From contig JAAHGF010000013.1 of NCBI GenBank assembly GCA_010672585.1, positions 124,428 through 188,427 of the forward strand: a stretch of DNA of 64,000 nt, in the 5' to 3' direction. The notes beneath the pieces were generated by a model. That model saw only the letters and a list, made by a program, of their open reading frames with translations. It was not told the DNA's origin and ran no database searches. Of the stretch, positions 7,951-15,926 are shown piece by piece. The DNA comes from Okeania sp. SIO1I7. Lineage in GTDB: Bacteria > Cyanobacteriota > Cyanobacteriia > Cyanobacteriales > Microcoleaceae. Position numbers and translations under genes: made by a program. How positions within the stretch are numbered: the stretch's first letter is position 1; each line of letters begins with the position of its first letter.

Positions 7951-9555
7951 TTAAGCTGCTTCTTCTTTTACCTTTTCCAACTTCGGTTTTTCTACTTCCT
8001 TCTCTATGACACTTAACTGTTTATTCTCAGCTAAATATTCAGCTAACTGCGCCTCAATATTCTCTTTGACAATATGACGATACTCATAAAAATGTTCTAT
8101 ATGAGCGCAGGTACTAATATAACGTGGCAAAATACTAGAATTATGTTTTTTAAGACTAAACAAATGATGCCAAAACTTCCAACGAGTTTTCCGCTTTATT
8201 CCCTGTCGCCAGCAAATAATTAATAGCGCTCGCAACTCCATCCAAGTTGGCATTTTTGTAGCACCTTTATAAGTGGGGGCACCCATTATCAGAAAATGTC
8301 GATAAGTTCGATCCAAAAACTTTTCATGGTCGTACAACTGCCAAAACGCACTTACATACTCTCTGGCAATATCTTCTATCGGTCTAGTGGGGATAAAATT
8401 TGTCAGTGTTACTTGATTGATGTTAGCACCTTTATCTAAAAGGCGACCTTCCTTTTTCAGACGATGCCAAAGTGCTGTATTTGGTAAGACTTGCAACATA
8501 CTAAACATCGCAGTGGGAATAGTCGTCTCTTCCACAAATTTAACGATGCGATCGCCTGCTCCTGGTTTTTCTCCATCAAAACCGATAATAAACCCTGCCA
8601 TTACTCTTATACCAGATTTAATAATTTTCTCTACTGCTTCATTGAGAGGGTTACGATTATTTTGATATTTATGGGTTAACTCTAAACTATCTTCATCAGG
8701 AGTTTCTATTCCCAAAAATACTGCTCTAAGATTGGAATCTACCATTAACTGCATTAATTCTGGGTCTTCTGCTAAGTTAACGGAAGCTTCGGTAGTCATT
8801 TTAAATGGATATTGATGTTCTGCTTGCCAAACTTTTAATTCTTTCAGCAACAACTTGACATTGCGTTTGTTACCGATGAAGTTGTCATCTACCATAAATA
8901 GAGAACCACGCCATCCTAAATCGTAGAGGTAATCTAATTCTGCTAATAATTGTGCTGGCGTTTTGGTACGGGGTTTGCGACCATACAGAACAATAATATC
9001 GCAAAATTCACATTGGAACGGACAACCACGGGAAAACTGAACCGACATAGATTCATAATATTCCATTTCCAATAAATCGAATCTGGGAATAGGAGTAATT
9101 GTCACATCTGGTTTATTCCCATCTGCACGGAAAATACCTTGAGTTTCCCCCCGCTGAATAGCATCGATAAACATTGGCAAAGTAATTTCCCCTTCATCCA
9201 AAATCAGAAAATCTACACCACTGTCCAATTGTTCTTGGGGTAATGCCGTAGGATAAGGCCCACCACAGGCCACTAATTTATTGCGTCGTTTTGCTTCTCG
9301 GATCTGGTCATGTAAGTCTTCTTTTTGGACAATCATGGCCGAGAGTATTACTAGGTCTGCCCATTCCCATTCTGCTTCGGTAACTGCCCTAATATTTCTA
9401 TCTACTAATTTATATTCCCATTCCTGGGGTAAGATTGCTGCTACTGTTACTAATCCTAACGGAGGTAGCATTACTTTGCGATTTATCAGTTCTAGAATTT
9501 TTTCAAAAGACCAGAAAGATTTGGGAAATAAGGGATAAATTAATAAAACTCGCAT
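7951..9555 (-). CDS. B12-binding domain radical SAM protein (DUF4070 type)
   Basis: A 534-residue enzyme. Residues about 1-140 form a cobalamin-binding Rossmann domain, beginning MRVLLIYPLFPKSFWSFE and including VACGGPYPTALPQE. Residues about 170-390 form the radical SAM barrel with the cluster motif CPFQCEFC. The C-terminus has the DUF4070-type extension and a charged tail. The family catalyses radical methylations and related chemistry on unactivated carbons; the hopanoid C2-methylase HpnP is a relative with the same layout. Cyanobacteria carry several paralogues, so the substrate cannot be assigned from sequence. It stands alone, about 1.4 kb from the nearest upstream gene remnant. Confidence 0.85.
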   Translation of the reverse strand: MRVLLIYPLFPKSFWSFEKILELINRKVMLPPLGLVTVAAILPQEWEYKLVDRNIRAVTEAEWEWADLVILSAMIVQKEDLHDQIREAKRRNKLVACGGPYPTALPQEQLDSGVDFLILDEGEITLPMFIDAIQRGETQGIFRADGNKPDVTITPIPRFDLLEMEYYESMSVQFSRGCPFQCEFCDIIVLYGRKPRTKTPAQLLAELDYLYDLGWRGSLFMVDDNFIGNKRNVKLLLKELKVWQAEHQYPFKMTTEASVNLAEDPELMQLMVDSNLRAVFLGIETPDEDSLELTHKYQNNRNPLNEAVEKIIKSGIRVMAGFIIGFDGEKPGAGDRIVKFVEETTIPTAMFSMLQVLPNTALWHRLKKEGRLLDKGANINQVTLTNFIPTRPIEDIAREYVSAFWQLYDHEKFLDRTYRHFLIMGAPTYKGATKMPTWMELRALLIICWRQGIKRKTRWKFWHHLFSLKKHNSSILPRYISTCAHIEHFYEYRHIVKENIEAQLAEYLAENKQLSVIEKEVEKPKLEKVKEEAA

Positions 9556-9889
9556 TAAATATTAGTTCCTCACATTAAGATTAAATGTCAGTTTATACGG
9601 ATTAACTAACTTTAACGTTATTAAGTTAATTTCGGTATTAATTAAACATTAAGAGGAGTCATTTCAGTTATCAGTTATCAGTTATCAGTTATCAGTACCT
9701 CTGCATGTTTGCGCAGCATTCCTTAGGAAAAAATCGGGATTGAAATATTGAACTTTATTTTCTCTTGGTCGATTGGATATGGCGCAGGTTTCCTCGCCAT
9801 CCCACCCTACGGGAAGCTGCGCTAACGACCGCTTTTTCACCCCCTTAAAAGGGGAGGCTTGAGACCTTATTTTTTGGTCAGGATTCAGA
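9556..9889. other. Intergenic, CTGATAA and palindromic repeats
   Basis: A CTGATAA array (about 9658-9697), a GTTTGCGCAGCATTCC sequence and a diverged GGTCGA-type palindrome (about 9763-9832) fill the interval. No gene is seen. Confidence 0.6.
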
Positions 9890-10600
9890 ATAGTAAGGAG
9901 TTTTTTCAAATCATCAATACTAAACATAGCTTCTAACTCCTGACGATTTATTTCTGGTAATTTGTCTAAGATATATAGTCTGAAATAAGGGAAATAATTT
10001 GTTTGATTTTTTTGTATCAACCTAATCTACAGTTTTAGTTAATTCAAGTTAGCAATAACTGGTGGCACTTGCTCAAATTATAATTAGAAAGTTTCTGCAA
10101 TTTCCTCAACACAAAAGCCTTCCCTTAACAAATCAGGAATAACTTCTATTTTTGTTTCTGTTATTAATAATTGAGAAAAAAGAGTTTCTCAAATCATCAA
10201 TACTAAATATAGCTTCTAACTCCTGACGATTTATTTCTAGTAATTTTACTAAGATATATAATCTGGAATACGGCAAAGATTTTTTTGGGTTTATTCTACG
10301 GATAAGCTCCGCTAAAGTTGCCTTAACCTAACCTAAAGTTTTAGTTAATTCAAGTTAGCAATAACTGGTGGCACTTGCTCAAATTCTAATTAGAAAGTTT
10401 CTGCAATTTCCTCAACATAAAAGTCTTTTCTTGACAACTTAGGAATAAATTATATTTTTGTTTCTGTTATTAATAATTGAGAAAAAAGAGTTTTTTCAAA
10501 TCATCAATACTAAACATGGCTTCTCACTTATGAGGATTTATTTCTAGTGATTTGTCTAAGATATATAGTCTGGAATACGGGAAATAATTTGTTGTGTTTA
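9890..10600 (-). pseudogene. Three tandem remnants of an Rpn-family (DUF2887/DUF4351-like) C-terminus
   Basis: On the minus strand the same roughly 210-bp stretch occurs three times, with common anchors at 9907, 10190 and 10497. It reads as NRQELEAMFSIDDLKK, then FSQLLITETKIEVIPDLL and EGFCVEEIAETF. This resembles the C-terminal part of the cyanobacterial Rpn-like PD-(D/E)XK nuclease/transposase families, where a helical KxxVxxLLxxGxxxEEIAE segment is usual. Each copy carries stops or frameshifts and none has the nuclease core. The lowest copy runs into unrelated repeat DNA after LKKLL. These are dead fragments; the family call is moderate. Confidence 0.5.
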
Positions 10601-10654
10601 TCCTACGGATAAGCTTCGCTAACTTTGCATCAACCCAACCTAAAATTTTTTAAA

Positions 10655-10881
10655 ATTAAAACTTAATTCCAGACTTCAAAAACTATTTAAAAAGCAATTT
10701 GTGCTACTGTACTTCATAAATCTGGAATGCCCTGTATCCATTATCAATCTATTCCATGTAAGTGTGGTAAAGTGATTATAGTAGATTGACGAAAGTAAGA
10801 ATTAAAACTTAATTCCAGACTTCAAAAACTATTTAAAAAGCGATTTGTGCTACTGTACTTCATCAACCTGGAATGCACTGT
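10655..10881. repeat. Direct repeat pair, about 80 bp
   Basis: About 80 bp beginning ATTAAAACTTAATTCCAGAC occurs at 10655 and again at 10801, with few differences. The second copy ends in TTATCCATTATCAATT low-complexity repeats just before the kinase fragment. No coding potential is seen. Confidence 0.7.
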
Positions 10882-10924
10882 ATTAATTATCAATTATCCA
10901 TTATCAATTATCCATTAATTTATT

Positions 10925-11045
10925 ATGTCTCAATGTCTGAACCCGGAATGTCTAACTATTAATCCTGATAATTTTCAGTTCTGTCAAAAATGTGGAAATA
11001 AACTATTACTTGTAGAACGTTATTGGGCAAAAAGTATTCTCGGAC
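10925..11045 (+). pseudogene. 5' fragment of a 4-Cys Ser/Thr protein kinase gene
   Basis: The ATG at 10925 opens MSQCLNPECL, a CQKCGNKLLL zinc-ribbon pair and ERYWAKSILGQ. This is the characteristic start of cyanobacterial four-cysteine Ser/Thr kinases, which continue into the glycine loop GGFGRT. Here the homology stops exactly at ILGQ and the sequence switches to the 3' part of a Uma2 gene in another frame, with a stop at 11084-11086. The kinase is truncated before its catalytic domain and cannot function. Confidence 0.7.
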
Positions 11046-11373
11046 AGGTGCTGACCGTTCTTCCGATGCGGCCTGGATACCAATAGAAAAATGGAATAAT
11101 TTAACTCCTGAACAAAGAACGAAATTCTTACCTCTTTGCCCAGATTTTTTAATCGAATTAATGTCACTTTCCGACAGCTTATCCGACACCATAAAAAAAA
11201 TGAAAGAGTATCTAGAAAATGGGATGCGCTTAGGTTGGTTAATTAATCCCAAAAATCAGCAAGTAGAAATTTATCGTGCGGGTAAAGAAGTAGAAATATT
11301 AGACTCTCCTGAAACATTATCCGGTGAAGATGTTTTGCCTGGATTTATATTAGATATGACAATAATTTGGTAG
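11044..11373 (+). pseudogene. 5'-truncated Uma2-family gene
   Basis: This is the C-terminal roughly 110 residues of a Uma2 (DUF820) protein, from the DRSSDAAWIPIEKW region to the stop. It is nearly identical to the intact gene 26 bp downstream. The N-terminal 80 residues are missing and replaced by the kinase fragment. An ATG at 11023 would give a 116-residue product with a foreign start. The first strand-core Asp and IELMS Glu remain, but the domain is incomplete, so it is treated as a pseudogene. Confidence 0.75.
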
Positions 11374-11399
11374 TTAACTCCTCAGAATAAATAACTAAA

Positions 11400-11975
11400 A
11401 TGACAAATTTGACTATCGAGCTTGACTCAATAATTGACCTAACAGACGAACAATTCTTTCAACTATGTCAAATAAATAAGGAGATAAGATTTGAAAGAAA
11501 TGCTAAAGGAGATTTAATTATTGTGCCACTGATGGGGGGAAAAACTGGAATGATTAATGCTGAAATTTATGGCAATTTAGGAATGTGGAATAGAGAAACA
11601 AAATTAGGAGTTTGTTTCAACTCTTCCGTAGGTTGTCAACTTCCCAATGGCGCTACCCGTTCTCCCGATGCTGCCTGGATACCAATAGAAAAATGGAATA
11701 ACTTAACTCCCGAACAAAGAGAAAGATTTTTGCCTTTTTGCCCAGATTTTTTAATCGAATTAATGTCACCTTGCGACAGTTTATCTGACACTAGAGAAAA
11801 AATGAAAGAATATCTGGAAAATGGGATGCGTTTAGGTTGGTTAATTAATCGAAAATCTCGGCAAGTGGAAATTTATTGTGCTGGTAAAGATGTGGAAATA
11901 TTAGACTCTCCTCAAACATTGTCTGGTGAAGATGTTTTGCCTGGATTTATATTAGATATGACAATAATTTGGTAA
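11400..11975 (+). CDS. Uma2 family (DUF820) PD-(D/E)XK nuclease-like protein
   Basis: A 191-residue full-length Uma2 protein. The family has the restriction-endonuclease-like fold and is greatly expanded in cyanobacteria. The expected core is visible: RSPDAAWIP (active-site Asp), FLIELMSP (Glu strand), then EYLENGMRLGWLIN and the closing VEIY strand. The first 40 residues hold the usual N-terminal helix and FxxxCxxNKEIRFER. It follows its own truncated duplicate with a 26-bp gap, so the pair arose by tandem duplication. The biological role of the family is not settled; transposon association and DNA cleavage are suggested by fold only. Confidence 0.85.
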   Translation: MTNLTIELDSIIDLTDEQFFQLCQINKEIRFERNAKGDLIIVPLMGGKTGMINAEIYGNLGMWNRETKLGVCFNSSVGCQLPNGATRSPDAAWIPIEKWNNLTPEQRERFLPFCPDFLIELMSPCDSLSDTREKMKEYLENGMRLGWLINRKSRQVEIYCAGKDVEILDSPQTLSGEDVLPGFILDMTIIW

Positions 11976-12119
11976 CTATATTCATTTTGTGAAGCTCAAA
12001 AAAATCTGTCACCGGAATTAGCTTGCACTTTCTAAATAATTTTGATATGCTTTATGATATACGGGTTAACTCGCATATGAGCATGACTTTTTATTCAACT
12101 AAAAAAATTATCCTAGAGA

Positions 12120-12150
12120 CTGATAACTGATAACTGATAACTGAAATGAC
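12120..12150 (+). repeat. CTGATAA heptamer array running into a start codon
   Basis: Three CTGATAA units and CTGAA are followed directly by the ATGAC that starts the RTX-DUF192 gene. Confidence 0.8.
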
Positions 12151-13105
12151 TAATATTCAAGGTACACCAGGTATTGATTTTCTCAGTGGCACTACTGAAA
12201 ATGACATCATTGCTGCTTTGACAAATAAAGATATTGTTCAAGGTTTCGGGGGTAATGACCAAATCTTCGGCAATCAGGGAACTGATGTACTTCAAGGTAA
12301 TCAAGGGGATGATATTGTATACGGTGGACAAGATGCCGATACAATTTTTGGCGGGCAAGGAAATGACTTGATGTTTGGAGATTTTGGCCCTGACTGGTTA
12401 ATTGGTGATTTGGGCAGCGACACTATGAGTGGAGGTGAGGGTGATGATTTATTTGCTATTGGTAGACGTGGCGGTCTATCTTCTACTGGTGGAGTGAATA
12501 TTACAGATGCAGATGTAATTACAGATTTTGGTAATGGTGGCGATCGCCTAATCTTAACTGGAGGGTTACAATTTAGTGAGTTGAATATTCTTTCTTCTGA
12601 GAGTAATACTATTATTCAAGACGGAGTAACGGGAGAATATTTGGCAGTTTTGTCAGGGGTGACGAGTCTTGAGGAGTCAAGTTTTAGTTCTATTTTTGGT
12701 GAGGTGGAGTTGGGTCAAATGTTACCTATTTCAGCACAGGCAAGTTTTTCTGGTCAAACGGTTAGTTTAGAGGTAGCACAAACTCCACTTGAACAGGGGA
12801 TAGGTTTAATGTTTAGGACTGAGTTGCCAGATGACCGAGGTATGTTGTTTGAGATTAACCCTCCTGGGACTGTGAATTTTTGGATGAGAAATGTGTTTAT
12901 TAATCTGGATATGGTGTTTCTGAGGAATGGGGAGGTACAGGCAATTTTTTCTAATTTACCTCCTTGTGAATCTGAACCTTGCCCTACTTATGGACCTAAT
13001 GTTCCTGTGGATGGAGTTATTGAGTTGAGGGGGGGAAGAGCTACTGAGTTGGGTTTAACGGTTGGCGATCGCTTAGATATTCAGCCTGTTTTTCTGTCTG
13101 TCTAA
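12146..13105 (+). CDS. RTX calcium-binding repeats fused to DUF192
   Basis: A 319-residue protein. Residues about 1-110 are RTX nonapeptide repeats (GGNDQIFGN, GNDLMFGD, GSDTMSGGEGDD), which bind calcium and usually mark type I-secreted proteins. Residues about 110-180 form the linker often seen after RTX repeats in cyanobacteria (ADVITDFGNGGDRLIL). Residues about 195-319 are a complete DUF192 domain, with EVAQTPLEQGIGLMFR, GMLFEI, FWMRN, LDMVFL, PCxxxPCPTY and IELRGG. DUF192 proteins are small, usually exported and of unknown function. There is no N-terminal signal peptide, so any export would have to use a C-terminal or non-classical signal. The start codon lies in a CTGATAA array. Confidence 0.85.
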   Translation: MTNIQGTPGIDFLSGTTENDIIAALTNKDIVQGFGGNDQIFGNQGTDVLQGNQGDDIVYGGQDADTIFGGQGNDLMFGDFGPDWLIGDLGSDTMSGGEGDDLFAIGRRGGLSSTGGVNITDADVITDFGNGGDRLILTGGLQFSELNILSSESNTIIQDGVTGEYLAVLSGVTSLEESSFSSIFGEVELGQMLPISAQASFSGQTVSLEVAQTPLEQGIGLMFRTELPDDRGMLFEINPPGTVNFWMRNVFINLDMVFLRNGEVQAIFSNLPPCESEPCPTYGPNVPVDGVIELRGGRATELGLTVGDRLDIQPVFLSV

Positions 13106-13289
13106 ATTTTTTGTGTTTTGATGGTTAGGTTTATTGAGTGCTGTTTTTTTGCGTTGAGTAAAAAGTCATGTGTATGGGCGAGTTCATCTTTATCTCAACG
13201 TTGTTTGAAGACCCGCACTCTCCCGAAGGGGAGCGGAGAGATGGGAAAATAAATCAATTTTGCGGTTTTGCCAATAGTGTGCTATCCTT
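13106..13289. other. Intergenic before the tnpB remnant
   Basis: No gene is seen; a frame beginning at 13168 is non-genic until it enters the transposon remnant. Confidence 0.5.
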
Positions 13290-13483
13290 AAATAAGGCTG
13301 CTGGGCTAGCAGTGTCAGTCTGTGGAGCGACCGTAAGACCAGAAAGAGGTTTAGCCTCGGAGGCAGGTGCTACGTTAGCGCAGCTCCTCTGTCAAGAGGA
13401 AGCAGAAAGTCCTGAACTGCGAGGTTTAGGAATCCCGCGCTGTCACGCAAGTGCAGCGTCGGGAGGATGTCAAACTATCACAG
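13290..13483 (+). mobile_element. Remnant of an IS200/IS605-type element: tnpB 3' tip and right end
   Basis: The frame reads KAAGLAVSVCGATVRPERG, the typical C-terminal tail of cyanobacterial TnpB (OrfB) proteins. It is followed by a right-end sequence closing in GCAGCGTCGGGAGGATGTCAA. The same closing sequence ends the intact element downstream at 14783. The rest of the tnpB is gone, so this is an older, decayed copy. Confidence 0.65.
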
Positions 13484-13615
13484 TTTTTTGTTGATCAAAA
13501 TGTTGGCATTTATACCCGCGCTTTCCTGTAAGGAAGCGTAGTATGGGAATGCCAATCCATGTTACAGTTTCACATATAATTTGTTAAAATGTAAATTTTA
13601 TCAAGTCAACAGTAG

Positions 13616-14761
13616 ATGGTTGAAAAAGCATACAAATTTAGGTTTTACCCTACTAAGCAGCAGGAAAGTTTGCTCCGGAGAACTTTAGGTTGTGTGCGAT
13701 TAATCTACAACAAAGCTTTAACCGCCAGAACTCAAGCTTGGTATGAGAAACAAGAACGAGTGGGCTATAAACAAACCTCAGCAATGCTTACTAACTGGAA
13801 GAAGCAGCAAGATTTAGATTTTCTTTGTGAAGTCAGTAGTGTACCACTACAGCAAGGTTTGAGACATCTCCAAACTGCTTTTACTAACTTTTTTAGTGGA
13901 CGGACTAAATACCCTAACTTTAAGAAAAAGCGTAATGGCGGTAGTGCTGAGTTCACAAAGTCTGCATTTAAGTGGAAAGAAGGTCAAGTATATTTAGCTA
14001 AATGTGCTGAACCATTACCCATTAGATGGAGTAGGCAACTACCACCAGGTTGTGTACCTAGCACAATTACAATTAAGCTGGACCCCAGTGGTAGGTGGTC
14101 TGTATCTTTGAGAGTAAACGATACTAGAAATTTGAGCCTCAAGTCGGTCACCAAACAAGTAGGTATTGACTTAGGAATTACCAGTCTATTAACAACAAGT
14201 GATGGAGAAAAATTTGCTAACCCAAAGAATCATTATAAGTTACACAAAAAACTAAGGCTAGCTCAAAAGTCACTCTCACGTAAAACTAAAGGTTCAAATA
14301 ACTATCAAAAAGCTAGGCTAAAGGTAGCTAGAATACACGCCAAAATCAAAGATTCAAGGCTTGACTATACCCATAAGCTAACCACTCAATTAATTAGAGA
14401 AAATCAAACTATTGTAGTTGAGGATTTAGCAGTTAAAAACATGGTCAAGAATCACAAATTAGCAAGAGCAATTAGTGATGCGAACTGGGGAAAATTAGTG
14501 AGGCAATTAGAGTATAAGGCTGATTGGTATGGCCGAGAGTTAATCAAAATTGATAGATATTTCCCTAGTTCTAAACGTTGCTTTAATTGTGGACACATAG
14601 TAGAAAAATTACCTTTAAATATCAGAGAGTGGGATTGCCCAGAATGTGCAGCTCACCATGATCGGGATATAAACGCCAGTAAGAACATTTTGGCTGCGGG
14701 ACTCGCAGTGTCAGCGCCAGTAGCTCATGGGGGAAACCCCCAAGACCGTGCTGTCTCGTAG
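13616..14761 (+). CDS. tnpB: TnpB, RNA-guided nuclease of an IS200/IS605-type element
   Basis: A 381-residue OrfB/TnpB protein of normal length. It has an N-terminal helix-turn-helix region (about 1-60, YKFRFYPTKQQESLLRRTLG). The RuvC-like nuclease has all three acidic sites: VGIDLGI (about 185), VVEDLAVKNM (about 262) and DRDINASKN (about 348). A zinc finger, CFNCG with CPEC, lies between the last two. TnpB proteins use a right-end-derived RNA to cut DNA and so maintain the element; they are the ancestors of Cas12. No tnpA transposase is next to it, so movement would need one in trans. The reading frame is intact and catalytic residues are present. Confidence 0.93.
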   Translation: MVEKAYKFRFYPTKQQESLLRRTLGCVRLIYNKALTARTQAWYEKQERVGYKQTSAMLTNWKKQQDLDFLCEVSSVPLQQGLRHLQTAFTNFFSGRTKYPNFKKKRNGGSAEFTKSAFKWKEGQVYLAKCAEPLPIRWSRQLPPGCVPSTITIKLDPSGRWSVSLRVNDTRNLSLKSVTKQVGIDLGITSLLTTSDGEKFANPKNHYKLHKKLRLAQKSLSRKTKGSNNYQKARLKVARIHAKIKDSRLDYTHKLTTQLIRENQTIVVEDLAVKNMVKNHKLARAISDANWGKLVRQLEYKADWYGRELIKIDRYFPSSKRCFNCGHIVEKLPLNIREWDCPECAAHHDRDINASKNILAAGLAVSAPVAHGGNPQDRAVS

Positions 14762-14783
14762 AGCAGCGTCGGGAGGATGTCAA
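14690..14783 (+). ncRNA. Predicted right end and reRNA (omega RNA) scaffold of the tnpB element
   Basis: The 3' tip of tnpB and the following bases contain a GGGGGAAACCCCC hairpin and close with GCAGCGTCGGGAGGATGTCAA, shared with the remnant ending at 13483. In this family the RNA guide is transcribed across the tnpB 3' end and the right end, with the guide just beyond it. The exact RNA boundaries are inferred. The bases after GTCAA are similar at both loci. Confidence 0.5.
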
Positions 14784-14963
14784 ATTACCACAGTTTTTTT
14801 GTTTATTGCCTATGGAATTTCCTCTAATTTTTCTAAGCATCAGAAAATGAAACGAACGAGTTTTTCTGAGTTGAGGATTTGAGAGCTTTATACTTCTCTA
14901 GTGCAGGATGGCAGAAATAACTAACCAGTGATAAAATCCTAGAAGTCTTACCAATCAATACTT

Positions 14964-15926
14964 TTAACTTTTAACTTCCGCGTAGCGGTTAGTTCTAAAA
15001 ATATCAGCAACAGTAGGACAAAAAGTTGGCAGTTCAAAAGTAGCTGGATTAACTGGATTTTGATATGTAAAATGACGATATTCCAAACAAAATCTATCCC
15101 AAGCCGCCATTTGAATTTTGAATACTGAGATGATTACCTCTATCAACCAAGGAGACAAATTAAACTGGAGATAAATTCGTTTATTCAGATATGCACAAAT
15201 TTCATCAATAGCTTGATTAACTGTAACTTGTGGATTCCCCAAAATTAATTTTTGTAGTTCTTTAGACTGGGGTGGTTTTTCTACCAGATAAGTAACAACT
15301 CTAGCAATATCCTCAGCATGAATAAAATGGAAACTCCCATCAGCTTTTAACCACCGAATTAAACCAATATATTTAATTATTTCTGGCAAACCAGAGGAAA
15401 GATGAGAATAAGGTTTTTCCTCATTCCCTCCTAAAACTAAAGTAGGAAAAAGACAAGTTAGAGGAGGAACATTCTTGAGTCGAGATAACTGATACATACA
15501 GTCATATTTAGAGCGGATATAATCAGTACCAATCTCACCAGCTTTTTTGAGTAATTTGTTTTGACTGTCAAGAATACTAGCTGTAGAAAAATAGATAATA
15601 TTTTCACATACTTCTGGATTGAGTAATTTGACTAATTTAATTGTTTTGACAACATTTATATCAAATACTTCCTGTAAGTTTCCCCAAGCAGTAGCAATGA
15701 GAATAGCCACATTAATTTCTGAAAGTAAGTCTGAAAATCTTTCAATTTCTCGGATATTTGCTGTTAAAAGATTTACACCCGAACGAGCTTTATAATCAAC
15801 TTTTAACTTTTCCGGGTTTCGCACTAATAAGAAAAGTTCGTGTTGAGTATTTTGAATTAATGACTCAACAATATAGTGACCGATACACCCACTAGCACCC
15901 GTTACAAAAATCCGTTTATGGCTCAT
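14964..15926 (-). CDS. NAD(P)-dependent epimerase/dehydratase-like extended SDR
   Basis: A 320-residue protein. The N-terminal Rossmann motif TGASGCIGHYI binds the dinucleotide. A YxxxK pair (YIRSK, about residue 175) and an upstream FSTAS strand Ser match the SDR catalytic triad. The central and C-terminal parts (FHFIHAEDIARVV) fit extended SDRs acting on nucleotide sugars or related ketones. The substrate is not evident. The C-terminal codons (EVKS then stop) and the GCTACGCGG before them lie in AAAAGTT heptamer and palindromic repeat DNA, so the tail has been replaced or extended by a repeat. hemE lies 1.9 kb upstream on the same strand; an operon is unlikely. Confidence 0.8.
   Translation of the reverse strand: MSHKRIFVTGASGCIGHYIVESLIQNTQHELFLLVRNPEKLKVDYKARSGVNLLTANIREIERFSDLLSEINVAILIATAWGNLQEVFDINVVKTIKLVKLLNPEVCENIIYFSTASILDSQNKLLKKAGEIGTDYIRSKYDCMYQLSRLKNVPPLTCLFPTLVLGGNEEKPYSHLSSGLPEIIKYIGLIRWLKADGSFHFIHAEDIARVVTYLVEKPPQSKELQKLILGNPQVTVNQAIDEICAYLNKRIYLQFNLSPWLIEVIISVFKIQMAAWDRFCLEYRHFTYQNPVNPATFELPTFCPTVADIFRTNRYAEVKS

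Noticed and set aside
9685-10020. 111-residue minus-strand frame
   Set aside because: Joins an Rpn-like remnant to palindromic repeat DNA; not a real gene.
13168-13494. 108-residue plus-strand frame
   Set aside because: Its C-terminal half is the decayed TnpB tail and transposon right end; the front part has no coding character.
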